Shown here: in pieces, positions 34,013 through 44,677 of the stretch
Layout of the letters: every line of letters begins with the position of its first letter
Numbering within the stretch: position 1 is the first letter of the stretch
Assembly: GCF_001704415.2 (NCBI RefSeq)
Contig: NC_030827.1
Coordinates: forward strand, 46,132,271-46,196,270
Direction of reading: 5' to 3'
Length of the DNA stretch: 64,000 nt
Source of the DNA: Capra hircus
Taxonomy: Eukaryota; Chordata; Mammalia; Artiodactyla; Bovidae
Notes under the pieces: generated by a model
What the model saw: the letters and a program-made list of their open reading frames with translations, nothing else
Told to the model about the DNA's origin: nothing
Database searches by the model: none
Made by a program: the position numbers and the translations under genes

Positions 34013-34397
34013 GGACACTCTATTGGTTACTGGTAATAAATGGGCAATCTATGGGCATAAGAGCAAGTTGGATTCACATATAAGCTTTAGATATCTGGGC
34101 AGGCACATATCATGACTAGAGTTGGATCTGAGTGTATTCAATGGATATGATGTGTAAGTTAGGAATTTTGCTCATCCCCTTTCTGGTTTACATCACTTAA
34201 CTGATTATTTCAAGAATAGACAGGACTAGTTTTATTCACTATAATCTGAGTCTCTATCTTTTACAAATTCTGATGTGATGTCTTATCAATAAATCTTCAC
34301 TTCAAGCAACATAGATTTCCAGCACTGCCTTGTATGGTTTACTACTGCATTATTGCCCAACTATCCATAAGCATGATCAGGATTGACCTCTGTGTGC
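34013..34397. other. Unassigned stretch
   Basis: Nothing recognised. Confidence 0.5.
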
Positions 34398-34552
34398 TGC
34401 CATGTGTAAAACAGATAGCTAGTAGGAACCTACTGTATAATTCAGTGAGCTCAGCTTGGTGATATGTATTGACCTAGATGGATGTTATGGGGGAGAGGGG
34501 GAGAGGGAGATGCAAGTGGGAAAGGATATGTATATACATATAGCTGGTTCAC

Positions 34553-34758
34553 GAGCTTCCCCGAAGGCTCAGTGTTAAAGAAACCACCTGCAATTCAGGA
34601 GATGCGAGTTCAATCCCTGGGTCAGGAAGATCCCCTGGAAGGGGGCATGGCAACCTGCTTCAGTATTCTTATTTGAAAACTCCCATGGTCACACTGGCGG
34701 GCTATGGTCCATGGAGTCACAAAGAGTCGGACACGACTGAAGCAACCTAGCACAGAAC
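34553..34758 (+). mobile_element. Bov-tA SINE inside L1 tail
   Basis: Flanked by atagctggttcac (34540-34552) and atagctgattcac (34759-34771), a 13-bp target duplication with one change. Confidence 0.95.
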
Positions 34759-34791
34759 ATAGCTGATTCACTTCCTTGTACAGCAGACACT

Positions 34792-35018
34792 GGGCTTCCC
34801 TAATGGCTCACTGGTAAATAATCCATTTGCCACTTCAGGAGATGCAGCTTCAATCCATGGGTTGGGAAAATCCCCTGGAGAAGGAAATGGCAACCCACTC
34901 CAGTATTCTTGCCTGAGAAATCCCACAGGCAGAGTAGCCTGGCAGGCTACCAGGCTTTGTGACTATGAATTTGCAAAGAGTCAGACATGACTTAGAGACT
35001 AAACAACAGCAGCAGCAG
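34792..35018 (+). mobile_element. Bov-tA SINE inside L1 tail
   Basis: Head 'gggcttccctaatggctcac', body 'caacccactccagtattctt', tail of agc repeats. Its target duplication is less clear (short acagcag-like words on both sides). Confidence 0.92.
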
Positions 35019-35496
35019 TAATTAACACAACACTGTGAAGTAACTATACCCTAATAAAAATACAGTACTGAAGGAGAAAATGGCAACCCACTCCAGTATT
35101 CTTGCCCCTATAACCCCATAAACGTTATGAAAAAGCTAAAAAGGTGTGACAATGGAAGATGAGCCCCCAGGTTAGAAGGTGTCCAATATGCTACTGGGGA
35201 AGAGTGGAGGGCAATTACAAAGAGCTCCAGAAAGAATGAAGTGACTGGGCCAAAGCAGAAATGGTGCTCAGTTGTGGGTGTGTTTGGTGGTGAAAGTATA
35301 AAGTCTGATACTATAAAAACACTATTGCATAGGAACCTGGAATTTTAGGTCCATGAATAAAGGTAAGCTGGATGTAGGCAAGCAAGAGATGGCAAGATTA
35401 AACATCAGCATCTTAGGAATCAGTGAACCAAAATGAACAGAAATGGATGAATTGGATCCAGGTGATCATTATATCTACTACCGTGAGGAACAATGT

Positions 35497-35707
35497 CTTC
35501 CTAGGTGGCGCTGGTAGTAAATAACCCACTTGTCAAGGCAGGAGATGTAAGATACACAGGTTTGATCCCTAAATTGGAGAGATCCCCTCGAGAAGGAAAT
35601 GGTGACCCACTCCAATATTCTTCCCTGGAGAATCCCTTGGACAGAGGAGCCTGGCGGCCTACAGTCCATGGAGTTGTAAAGACACGAGTGAAGTGACTTA
35701 GCACACA
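35497..35707 (+). mobile_element. Bov-tA SINE inside BovB
   Basis: Degraded head 'aggtggcgctggtagtaaat', body 'gtgacccactccaatattct', end 'gtgaagtgacttagcacaca'. BovB coding sequence continues on both sides. Confidence 0.9.
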
Positions 35708-36246
35708 TGAACATGGGCAAGAATCACTTAGAAAAAGTGGAGTAGCCCTCAGAGTCAACAAAAAAGTCCAAAATGCAGGACTTTGGTGCAACCTCATAAA
35801 CAACATAATGATCTCCGTTAGTTTCCAAGGCAAACCACTCAACATTACAGTAATGCAAATCTATGCCCCAACCACTAATGCTGAAGAAGCTGAAGTTGAC
35901 CAGTTTTATGAAGATATACAAAACCTTTAGAATTAATACCAAAAAAAAGTCCTTTTCATCACGGGTGATTACAATGCAAAAGTAGGAAGTTAAAAGACAC
36001 TGAAGCATGGCAAAGACTAACAGTTTTGTCAAGAAAAACACCCTTCTCCAACAACCCAAGAGATGACTACACATGGACATCACCAAACGGTCAATATCAA
36101 AATCAGATTGATTATGTTCTTTGCAGACATAGATGAGAAAAGCTCTACACAGTCAGCAAAAACAAAACCGGTAGCTGACTGTGGTTCCTTATTTCAAAAT
36201 TCAGGCTTAAAGTTAAGAAAGCAGGGAAAACCACTAGGCTATTCAG

Positions 36247-36551
36247 TTCAGTTCAGTTCAGTTCAGTTGCTCAGTCTTGTCCGACTCTGCGACCCCATGA
36301 ATCGCAGTACACCAGGCCTCCCTGTCCATCACCAACTCCTGAAATTCACTCAGACTCAGGTCCATCGAGTCAGTGATGCCATCCAGCCATCTCATCCTCT
36401 GTTGTCCCCTTCTCCTCCTACCCCCAATCCCTCCCAGCATCAGAGTCTTTTCCAATGAGTCAACTCTTCGCATGAGGTGGCCAAAGTACTGGAGTTTCAG
36501 CTTCAGCATCATTCCCTCCAAAGAAATCCCAGGGCTAATCTCCTTCAGAAT
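36247..36551 (-). mobile_element. BovB 3' fragment inserted antisense into BovB
   Basis: The antisense BovB 3' end is flanked by gctattcag (36238-36246) and gccattcag (36552-36560), a 9-bp target duplication with one change. The host BovB reads straight through when this piece is removed. Confidence 0.93.
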
Positions 36552-36800
36552 GCCATTCAGGTATGACCTAAATCAAATCGCTTATGAAAATACAGTGGAA
36601 GTGATAAACAGATTCAAGGGATTAAATCTGATAGACAGAGTGCCTGAAGAACTATGGACGGAGGTTTGTAATATTGTACAGGAGGCTGTGATCAAAACCA
36701 TCCCTAAGAAAAAGAAATGCAAAAAGGCAAAATGGTTGTCTGAGGAGGATTACAAATAGCTGAGAAAAGAAGAGAAGCAAAAGGCAAAGGAGGCAAAGGT

Positions 36801-37984
36801 GATATTTTTATTCTTTATTATTTTAGCAAATTTTGCATATTCATTATTACTTACTTTAAAATACTTTGGCATCCTTTTATCTGCCTTTTCTGGGTTTCTA
36901 TATTAGTTCTGTAGTAGTAAATAACACAAGAATAATTATATATTTGTGAAAAAATATTGTTTTTACTATTTCTATGTCAAAAGCCATTTGTTGAATAATA
37001 ATTAGATTAAGCCTTACTTCCAGGGTAAAACAGTAAATAAATAGACTGATTAGATTTAACAACTTTAAGTGATAACATGGAGAGTGATAGTGGCAAAGTA
37101 AAAGTATTTAAAACAATAATTAACTCATTTTGCTTAAGCTTAATGACTTTCAATAATATCAGTCTTTTAATAATATCTAATATGTAAGGCATGCTAGATT
37201 AAAAGGTACTAGTGAGTATTCTTTTTCTCTATGTCTAGAAAAATGTAATACACAGATCTTCTTAGGTAGGTGTCATGTGTGAATATATAGTCAAGGGGCT
37301 CATGGACTTTGTTTCCCTTAAACCTGAAATACCCCAAGTGCCAACAACTGGTTATTTATATTAACATGTTCCACTATCATCTCTATTTTATTGTATATCT
37401 ATTTTATCACATACATTATATATCATATATATAATTGATATTGTATGTATGTGATGTCTCTATGCAAATATCTACATCTGTGCTTACCATCTACTTATCA
37501 ACTTTATCTTTACATATCACCTATCAATATCTTTTTATCATCATCTATCTAGAGAGAGACAGATGTCTTACACTGAGCTTTAAAAAGTCTCATCATTGAT
37601 CATGGGGTTTATTCTTTAATTAATGCTATTAATCAACAATTTCGCCATCTTATCCATTTTCCTAATTACCAATTTTATCTTCTCCATGCCTCTCCATCTT
37701 ATTTTCTAACATCTATTGCCAAATTTAGCATCTTAATTAAACCTCATCGTCTTGAGTTTAGGTTCTTTTTATAATGTAATGTCAACTTTCCATACTTTCA
37801 TCTTTAATCTATTTTTCACGATACCAGCAAAGGTTTATTTTTGCTTCATGTGTCAATGATGAAGCTTGAAACTCTTAGCATATTTACATAGATGTATACC
37901 ATCTTATATGGATATATATTATCATTTTTATTAATATAATATTTCTCTAAATGCAGTGAATAATTTCAGGAGGGCCAATCTACT
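36801..37984. other. AT-rich unassigned stretch
   Basis: No gene. 37380-37560 is simple-sequence-like (tatc, tatg and agag runs). Nothing else recognised. Confidence 0.5.
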
Positions 37985-38240
37985 TCTATCCTTACTTCTG
38001 TGTCTTGGCTTATGCTATTTCCTCTGGTTGGAATAGCCTTATCCACTGATGTTCCTTCTTGAACAAAGTCCTATAAATTTAAGCTCTAAAAATATTTGTA
38101 TATCTTGACAATTCATAATTCCCTCTTCTGCACACCCATTGCACTGTGTTCGTTACTCATTTATGGCATTCCTTATTGCACTTTTACATGATTATTTCTT
38201 GTTCTCTTCATTTTCTAAAAAGTACATTAGAGTTCAAAGT
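37985..38240 (+). repeat. L2 LINE 3' fragment
   Basis: 'tcttggcttatgctatttcc', 'ctctggttggaatagcctta' and 'tattgcacttttacatgatt' follow the L2 3' region in sense orientation. Confidence 0.6.
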
Positions 38241-38279
38241 TAAACTTAACCTATTTTTTTTTGCAAGTAAGAAAAAGTA

Positions 38280-38467
38280 TTTTATTTTATTATTTTATTT
38301 ATTTTATTTTAAATTTTTATTTTTACTTTATTTTACTTTACAATACTGTATTGGTTTTGCCATACATTGACATAAATCCACCACGGATGTACATGAGTTC
38401 CCAAACATGAACCCCTCTCCCACCTCATATCATCTCTCTGGATCATCCCCATATATGTGTACACCAA
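38280..38467 (-). mobile_element. Bovine L1 3' end, antisense
   Basis: T-rich (poly(A) on minus) then 'ttacaatactgtattggttt' and 'catgaacccctctcccacct': a severely 5'-truncated L1 insertion. Confidence 0.9.
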
Positions 38468-38477
38468 GACACTTCTT

Positions 38478-38702
38478 GGGGTCCCCAGGAGGCTCAGTGG
38501 TAAAGAATCTGCCTGCCAAGCAGGAGACATGGGTCAGGAATATCCCTGGGTCAGGACATCACCTGGAGAAGGAAGTGGCAACCCACTCCAGTATTCTTGC
38601 CTGGGAAAGCCCATGGACAGAGGAGCCTGTTGGGCTATAGTCCATGGGGTTGCAAAGAGTCAGACACAATTTCACAATTTAGCAACTAAAAAACAACAAC
38701 AA
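38478..38702 (+). mobile_element. Bov-tA SINE
   Basis: Flanked by gacacttctt (38468-38477) and ggcacttctt (38703-38712), a 10-bp target duplication with one change. Complete copy with an A/C-rich tail. Confidence 0.94.
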
Positions 38703-38712
38703 GGCACTTCTT

Positions 38713-39568
38713 AGAATATAGTGAGTACTCAAATATATTTTTCTTGAATACAAAAATTTGTCTGACAATTATTGAAAAAAAATCTGTTCATATACAAACT
38801 ATTTCATGTACCCAAACACAGTGAACCTTCTGGAATGCAATAATTTCTCCTTAGCAGTGTGGCTGATCCTATAAAGTATATAATTTTAATGATACTTTTT
38901 TATGAAAATATCATATCTAACAGTGAGATGAAACAATGGCCTTAAATTATGATTCTATATACATTTTAGTATAAACTTCTATTCTATCATTAAACTCTAT
39001 TAATAAACTATGAACTTGAGGAAAGAAGAAATTGATTGTCCATGTGACGATATACATTCATTTTCCAGAACTTGATATTACTATATTAAAGGCAGTTTTT
39101 ACACTTTTCAATATCATTGAGTTTGTCTGACAATCAATAACATTTAAAATTGCTATCAACCCAGCATGTGCCAACTTGGCTGCCGTACTTGATGGTGTGA
39201 CTGCCCAACTGTAAACTCTCAACAATTTAGTCAACAAACTAAGAAACAGTGAAAGCAGGCACATGAGCCCTATTCATTGTGTGAAAACATTTACTTTCAG
39301 GAAGTATTGATTAAGAACAAGCATCAAAACATAAAAATGGATGTCAACAACTTGGAAAAATATTGAAGACTGTTGGAAGAAAATCCTTAAAGAGAAAACA
39401 CACTTTTTTAAAAAATGCTATACTCTCTTTATTGGAGAATAAAGAGTTGCTGCATAACTCTTTATTGGAAAGAGATGATTATATGTAGAAATAGTATGTA
39501 TCTATGGCTTTGACTTACAAAGTGATTTAGAAAAGTCAGACTTCATCAAGAAATTTAAAAAACCTTAA
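38713..39568. other. Unassigned stretch containing a perfect hairpin
   Basis: No gene or repeat recognised other than the inverted repeat at 39438-39466. Confidence 0.5.
39438..39466. repeat. Perfect 11-bp inverted repeat, 7-nt loop
   Basis: aataaagagtt (39438-39448) pairs with aactctttatt (39456-39466). A near copy of the right arm (ctctttattgga) also occurs at 39425-39436. Confidence 0.9.
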
Positions 39569-39577
39569 CCATTTTAT

Positions 39578-39756
39578 GGGCTTCCCTGATAGCTCAGTTG
39601 GTAAAGAATCTGCCTGCAATGCAGGAGACCCCGGTTCTATTCCTGGGTTGGGAATATACCCTGGAGAAGGGAAAGGCAACCCACTCCAGTATTCTGGCCT
39701 GGAGAATTCCATGGGCTGTATAGTCCATGTGTTGCAAAGAGTCAGACACGACTGAG
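39578..39756 (+). mobile_element. Bov-tA SINE with exact target duplication
   Basis: ccattttat flanks it at 39569-39577 and 39757-39765 without a mismatch. Head, body and 'cagacacgactgag' end are all present. Confidence 0.96.
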
Positions 39757-39849
39757 CCATTTTATCTTTTCATTGACCATTTATTTAAATTTAAAATGTA
39801 TTCTTATTATCAATATCTATATACATTTAAAATATCTTTTTAATATGAA

Positions 39850-40218
39850 CTTTTTTTTATTTTTTAATTTTTTGTTTTTTTTTTAAATTTTAAAATCTTT
39901 AATTCTTACATGCGTTCCCAAACATGAACCCCCCTCCCACCTCCCTCCCCACAACATCTCTCTGGGTCATCCCCATGCACCAGCCCCAAGCAAGCTGCAC
40001 CCTATGTCAGACATGGACTGGCGATTCAATTCTTACATGACAGTATACATGTTATAATTCCCATTCTCCCAAATCATCCCACCCTCTCCCTCTCCCTCTG
40101 AGTCCAAAAGTCTGGTATACACATCTGTGTCTTTTTTCCTGTCTTGCATACAGGGTCGTCATTGCCATCTTCCTAAATTCCATATATATGTGTTAGTATA
40201 CTGTATTGGTGTTTTTCT
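39850..40218 (-). mobile_element. Bovine L1 3' UTR, antisense
   Basis: T-rich start, 'catgaacccccctcccacct', 'gacatggactggcgattcaa' and 'catatatatgtgttagtata': the same 3' UTR as in the full L1 at 13559-13920. 5' truncated. The flanks tgaac plus T-run look like a short target duplication. Confidence 0.93.
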
Positions 40219-41552
40219 TGAACATTTTTTTAAAAAGGATATTTTATACTGGATAATATATGGTGATAATATCACAAACTTATTAAGCACTTATCAAGCT
40301 ATCCATTAATGGTTATATTCCAGACTATAGCTGGCATGAGTAATAGTTATTTAAACCAATTACTATACATATAGTATATATTCATATACATATATAACAC
40401 ACTTGCACAAACTAACAGCTAAAAGATATACATGTACACACATACATAAATGCATAATATAATTTTTATTCTACTAAAAATTTGTCTGAGAAAGGTGATA
40501 GTTTTTATTGCAGTTTCTACATGTCTATATCCTTTTTCTTTAATTTCAGAATTATATTTACCTTTAAAGATTGCCCTTCAGGCTCAATGTTTATTTTAAT
40601 AATTGTCTTTTCAAATTCTAATAGCAAAATCAAACATTTTGGGTAGTTTAATTTTCATTTTCTTGACTTCAGTGACACCTAAAAAGTTTTGTGTATTTTT
40701 TATTAATTTTTTCTAAATTCCCTATTGATTCCAATAGGTTTTGGAGAAGATTTACTCTTTAATCAGAGTCTAACTCATAGCTTCATTTTTTTTTTTCTAT
40801 TGACTTAGGGTTAAAAATATTACTGCTAAAGCTTAGGCATAAACTATGGGGGGAAATGTCATGATATTTATTATGTATTTTCAGGAATATTCAGTTTTTA
40901 AAATTATGTTAATTCATCTATTTATAGATATGTATTGGCAAATTTTTATAAAGTGTCTATTTGAAAAAATATAGAGAGAATTTTATACTTTATAGAAGAT
41001 AAACGAGGATCCTTTTACAAGTGAGAAATTTTAATGTTGAATTTGTTCATTATATTATCTTTAAATAATCCAATATACCACTCACAATAATTTCAGAGAC
41101 CCTCTGGACTCTAGCTCAATTTTTTGATTCATTGCTATAAAATCTGCAGTGGTTTTTTCTCATTTGGGGCAGAAATTACCCCTTTGTTCTCCAAACCATT
41201 TTTTTTTTTTTTCCTGGACAGAGCCATACTTCATTTCTAAGGCTGTCTACAGCTAGTATGGTCATGTGACTCAGTTTGTGGCAAGTTAAGTCAGAAATTA
41301 CAAAGGTCATTTCTAGCCCTGGCCAAATATTTCCCATGTGTTATCTCTACCTCCTTTATTAGACATGCTGGCTGAAATCAAAGGATTCAGAATTCTAAAG
41401 CAGGGTAGACCAAATTGCAGGGGGCCCTATGTACCTGAGTGACCTTTAGCAAGACCACATACTCATCAGACACACCCATTTTCGACTCCCATGACAAAGA
41501 AAGATACACCTTTTTCATCAATCAATGGATTTAGGGGTTAATGTGTAAAAAT
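40219..41552. other. AT-rich stretch with a possible ancient repeat
   Basis: 40219-41100 is AT-rich and unassigned. 41145-41420 ('ggggcagaaattaccccttt', 'gtcatgtgactcagtttgtg') resembles an old mammalian interspersed repeat that I cannot name. No gene. Confidence 0.4.
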
Positions 41553-41790
41553 GGGCTTCCAGGGTAGCAGTAGTGGTAAAGAACCTGCCTATTAAGGCAG
41601 AAGATGCAAGAGACATGGGCTCAATCCCTGGGTCGGGAAGATCCTCTGCAGGAGGGCAGAGCAACCCACTCCTGTGTTCTTGCCTGGAGAATCCCATGGA
41701 CAGGGAAGACTGGCAGGCTACAGTCCATAGGGTTGGAAAGAGTTGGACATGACTGAAGCAACTTAACATGACACAGCATGGGTATAAAAA
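41553..41790 (+). mobile_element. Bov-tA SINE
   Basis: Head 'gggtagcagtagtggtaaag', B-box 'ggctcaatccctgggtcggg', end 'gacatgactgaagcaactta'. Confidence 0.93.
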
Positions 41791-42017
41791 CAGTCACTCC
41801 AAAAACATGATATCTTGTCTTCTATCTGACCATGGGGACATGGTTGAACTGTATTTCTACTCAGTCAGTGACATTCATTGTTCAACTATCTCCTGATCTT
41901 CTCCACAATTGATTCCAGCTGTGGTCATTCCATATTCTTATATGGCCTTGAGATTCTTCCCCTAGATTTTTAAATGTGACATGAACATTGTAATTGAAAT
42001 AATTTATAGCATTTGGG
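41791..42017. other. Unassigned spacer
   Basis: Nothing recognised. Confidence 0.5.
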
Positions 42018-42218
42018 GGGCTTCCCTGGTGGCTTAGATGGTAAAAAAATCTGCCCACAATTCTGGAGACTCTGGTTCAATCCCTGAATCAGGAAGCTTC
42101 CCGGAGAAGGGAATGGCAACCCACTCTAGTATGCTTGCCTGGAGAATTCAATGGACAGAGGAGCCTGGTGGGCTATAGTTCATGGAGTCACAAAGAGTCG
42201 GACATGGTTAACGACTAA
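42018..42218 (+). mobile_element. Bov-tA SINE
   Basis: Head 'gggcttccctggtggcttag', end 'gagtcggacatggttaacga', running into a (CA)n tail. Confidence 0.94.
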
Positions 42219-42241
42219 CACACACACACACACACACACAG
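42219..42241. repeat. (CA)n microsatellite at SINE tail
   Basis: About 11 CA units directly at the SINE 3' end. Confidence 0.95.
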
Positions 42242-42296
42242 CATGTTTATAATAGAAAGAAACTTTATATGCATAATGCAAATGTAATTATAGACA

Positions 42297-42754
42297 CAGT
42301 ATTTGTTAATTTTATGTGTCACACTGAGTGGACCACAAAGTGTCCAGACATTTCTTCAAACATTTTTCTAGGTGTTTTTGTGAGGGTGTTTTGGATACAA
42401 TTATCATTTAAATTGGGAGAGTGGAATAGATCATTTCTGTAATGTAGATGAGCCTCATTTGTTGATAGCTTAAATAAAAAATAATGATAATTAAAAAGCT
42501 TACTTCCCTCTAAGTAAAGAATTCTTTCTGTCTGATAGTCTTTAAATCAGATGATTGGCTATTTTCCTGACTTCAAATTTGAACTGAAACACTGGCCTTT
42601 CTTATGTCTCCGGCTTTTGGACTGGAACTGCAACATTGTCTTTTCTAGTTATCAACCCTTCTGACTTAGATTGAAACTAATCCATCAGCTCTCCTGGATT
42701 CAGCTAGCTAACTCACTCTCCAGATCTCAGATATCTTTGTTACTAGGAAAAGGC
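42297..42754 (+). repeat. Ancient mammalian interspersed repeat, class unassigned
   Basis: 'gttaattttatgtgtcacac', 'gagtggaccacaaagtgtcc', 'tgtttttgtgagggtgtttt' and 'cagctctcctggattcagct' form a familiar mammal-wide repeat that usually ends in a TA-rich run, as here. I cannot give the family with certainty. Confidence 0.55.
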
Positions 42755-42757
42755 AAA

Positions 42758-42790
<33 letters not shown>

Positions 42791-42800
42791 TATATATAAA
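42755..42800. repeat. (TACATA)n and (TA)n microsatellite
   Basis: Hexameric acatat units followed by ta repeats. Confidence 0.95.
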
Positions 42801-43488
42801 ACTAGAAAGCATTAAATGAAAAGAGCAAATGATTTTTTTAAAGGCAGCTATTTATAGAACTGGACATTGGGATGGATTGAATCCTATCAACAGCATAATA
42901 AGGAAGAAAATAAAGTTCTTTTAGTACTGAAATGTTAAAATCACTGTGAAGATCTAAAATTTTTAGGCTGGTGAAGAAAATCAAGTACTTTACTAATTAG
43001 CTTCCTTAAACAAAGGAAACTATTAGTAGAAAAGAGAAACTAAGAAGAAAACATTTTCTAAAACATCATTGGTAGAAATATGCTGCTTAATTTTTTTTAT
43101 TTAAAAATGTCAAGAGTTTAATATTATATTCAACTGAGTATCAAACAAAAATCTGTTTATTTCTAATTCTATCATTTGACAAGTGTTGATTTAGTGTCTA
43201 CTAAATGATGGATACTGAGATTATAACAATTATGAGACAGAAGACTTGGTTTCAAAGGCACTCAAAATTTGGTGAAGCAAAGTCCTATTTTAAATATAGT
43301 AGCAAAAGTAAAGTGTTATAAAAAGTATAATTCCAAATTATCATAGTGACATAAAATAAAGAGGGAAACTCAGCTAATCTTGGGAAAGACATTAAGAGAG
43401 GTTAAGAAAGGCTCCCTCAGTGGCGATTACTTGTGTGGAATCTGTTAGTGTAAAGCATCAGTTTGATAGACCAAGACTCAAGAATATG
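42801..43488. other. Unassigned stretch
   Basis: Nothing recognised. Confidence 0.5.
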
Positions 43489-43697
43489 GGCTTCTCTGGT
43501 GACTCAGATGGTAAAGAATATGCCTGCAATGCGGGAGACCTGCATTCGATCCCTGGATTGGGAAGATCCCGTGGAGAAGGAAATAGCAACCCGCTCCAGT
43601 ATTCTTGCCTGGAGAATTGCATGGACAGAGGAGCCTGGCAGGCTAAAGTCTATGGGATCACAAAGAGTTGGACATGACTGAGCAACTTCCACTTCTT
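43489..43697 (+). mobile_element. Bov-tA SINE
   Basis: Head 'ggtgactcagatggtaaaga', B-box 'cattcgatccctggattggg', end 'gacatgactgagcaactt'. Confidence 0.95.
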
Positions 43698-43774
43698 CTT
43701 CACACAGTATAGATCAGAAAAAAAGGTAGTAGAAGAAAATACAGACTTGAATCAATACATTTGGGAGATCATAA

Positions 43775-43972
43775 ACTCTGATGCTGGGAGGGATTGGGGG
43801 CAGGAGGGAAAGGGGATGAGAGAGGATGAGATGGCTGGATAGCATCACCGACTTGATGGACATGAATTTGGGTAAACTTCGGGAATTGGTGATAGACAGG
43901 GAGGCCTGGAGTGCTGCAATTTATGGGGTTTCAAAGAGTTGGACACGACTGAACTATACTGAGCTGAACTGA
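43775..43972 (+). mobile_element. BovB LINE 3' end
   Basis: About 200 bp of the BovB terminus ('gatgctgggagggattgggg' to 'gagctgaactgaa'). Confidence 0.92.
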
Positions 43973-44042
43973 AATTGTGGGTAAGAATGCAGATTTGAGA
44001 GAGAGGGTGTTAGTTGCAGTACAAAGGTAAAAATGTACACAG

Positions 44043-44657
44043 TGAAAGAGTTAAAGTTAAGACAGGCAGTCCAGGGACCTTTAAGGAGGAGAACATTCTC
44101 ACTGGCGCTTCTTAGACCTTGTGCAACAATGTATCTTGCCCAAGAATTGGCCTTTCTTTAGGTCAGGAACTGATGATCACACACCACAATGCCTTACTCA
44201 TGAAAATGCTTTTCTTAGGCTCTATGTTAATGATTATAATTGTAACAAATCTTGCCTGGGAACCTGTTTCTCAAGACTTATACCCAGATTACACAGCAAC
44301 AGTGTATCTCACCCAGAGATGTTGTCTGGAACCTGTTATCTCTGGCTAATCTTGTGCCAGTTATCTCAGGATGTATGCCTTGGGAAAGGATCTGGTGGAA
44401 CTCTTACAATGTTGAGGTATTCTTTTTATCTATTCTCAGCAGCTAGTTGAGAAGTATATAAGGTCCCGCTTAAACTAGTGAGGTGGGTACTCTTTCTACC
44501 CACTTCTGATGTCTATGTCAGAAGCTTTCTCTGTTCTGTCACTTTAAATAAAATTTTGCACACAAAGCTCTGAGTGACTGAGACCTGTCTTTGGTCCAGG
44601 AGTTAACTGTCCCTCAGAGACTACTAATCTGGCAGACTCATTCACCATAAGATATCA
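44043..44657 (+). repeat. 5' LTR of the ERV
   Basis: About 615 bp. U3 runs to a TATA box tatataa at 44455-44461; the R/U5 part has aataaa at 44547-44552, and the end lies just before the primer-binding site. Both core signals are intact in this copy. Confidence 0.88.
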
Positions 44658-44660
44658 TCT

Positions 44661-44677
44661 TGGGGGCTCATCCAGGA
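44661..44677 (+). other. ERV primer-binding site (tRNA-Pro type)
   Basis: tgggggctcatccagga resembles the complement of the tRNA-Pro 3' end used by gammaretroviruses. A splice-donor-like gggtaagg follows at 44684-44691. Confidence 0.75.

Larger units (their letters stand above)
34398..35062 (+). mobile_element. Ruminant L1 3' UTR split by two SINEs
   Basis: Three L1 pieces in order: 34398-34552 (gtgtaaaacagatagctagt, atatgtatatacatatagct), 34759-34791 (tagctgattcacttccttgt) and 35019-35062 (aacacaacactgtgaagtaa, ctaataaaaata). They rejoin into one 3' UTR when the SINEs are removed. Confidence 0.88.
35330..36750 (+). pseudogene. BovB endonuclease-domain coding remnant
   Basis: The apurinic-like endonuclease of BovB nicks target DNA. 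In broken frames one can read VYAPT-like and GDYNAKVG-like words (about 35850-35990), a TWTSPNGQ-like and NQIDYV-like block (about 36070-36115) and, after the antisense insertion, FRYDLNQIA with IPKKKKCKKAKWLSEE (36553-36757). Internal deletions and stops make it non-functional. The RT domain does not follow. Confidence 0.8.
35066..36800 (+). mobile_element. BovB LINE 5' half, split by two insertions
   Basis: Sense BovB from its BovA-like leader (35066-35103) through the endonuclease region to the segment following it. It is interrupted by a SINE (35497-35707) and by an antisense BovB (36247-36551), and stops near 36800 without the RT or the 3' end. Confidence 0.88.

Noticed and set aside
44119..44450. 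Three overlapping + frames of 64-109 codons
   Set aside because: They lie within the ERV 5' LTR U3 region and recur degraded in the 3' LTR; LTR sequence is not coding here.
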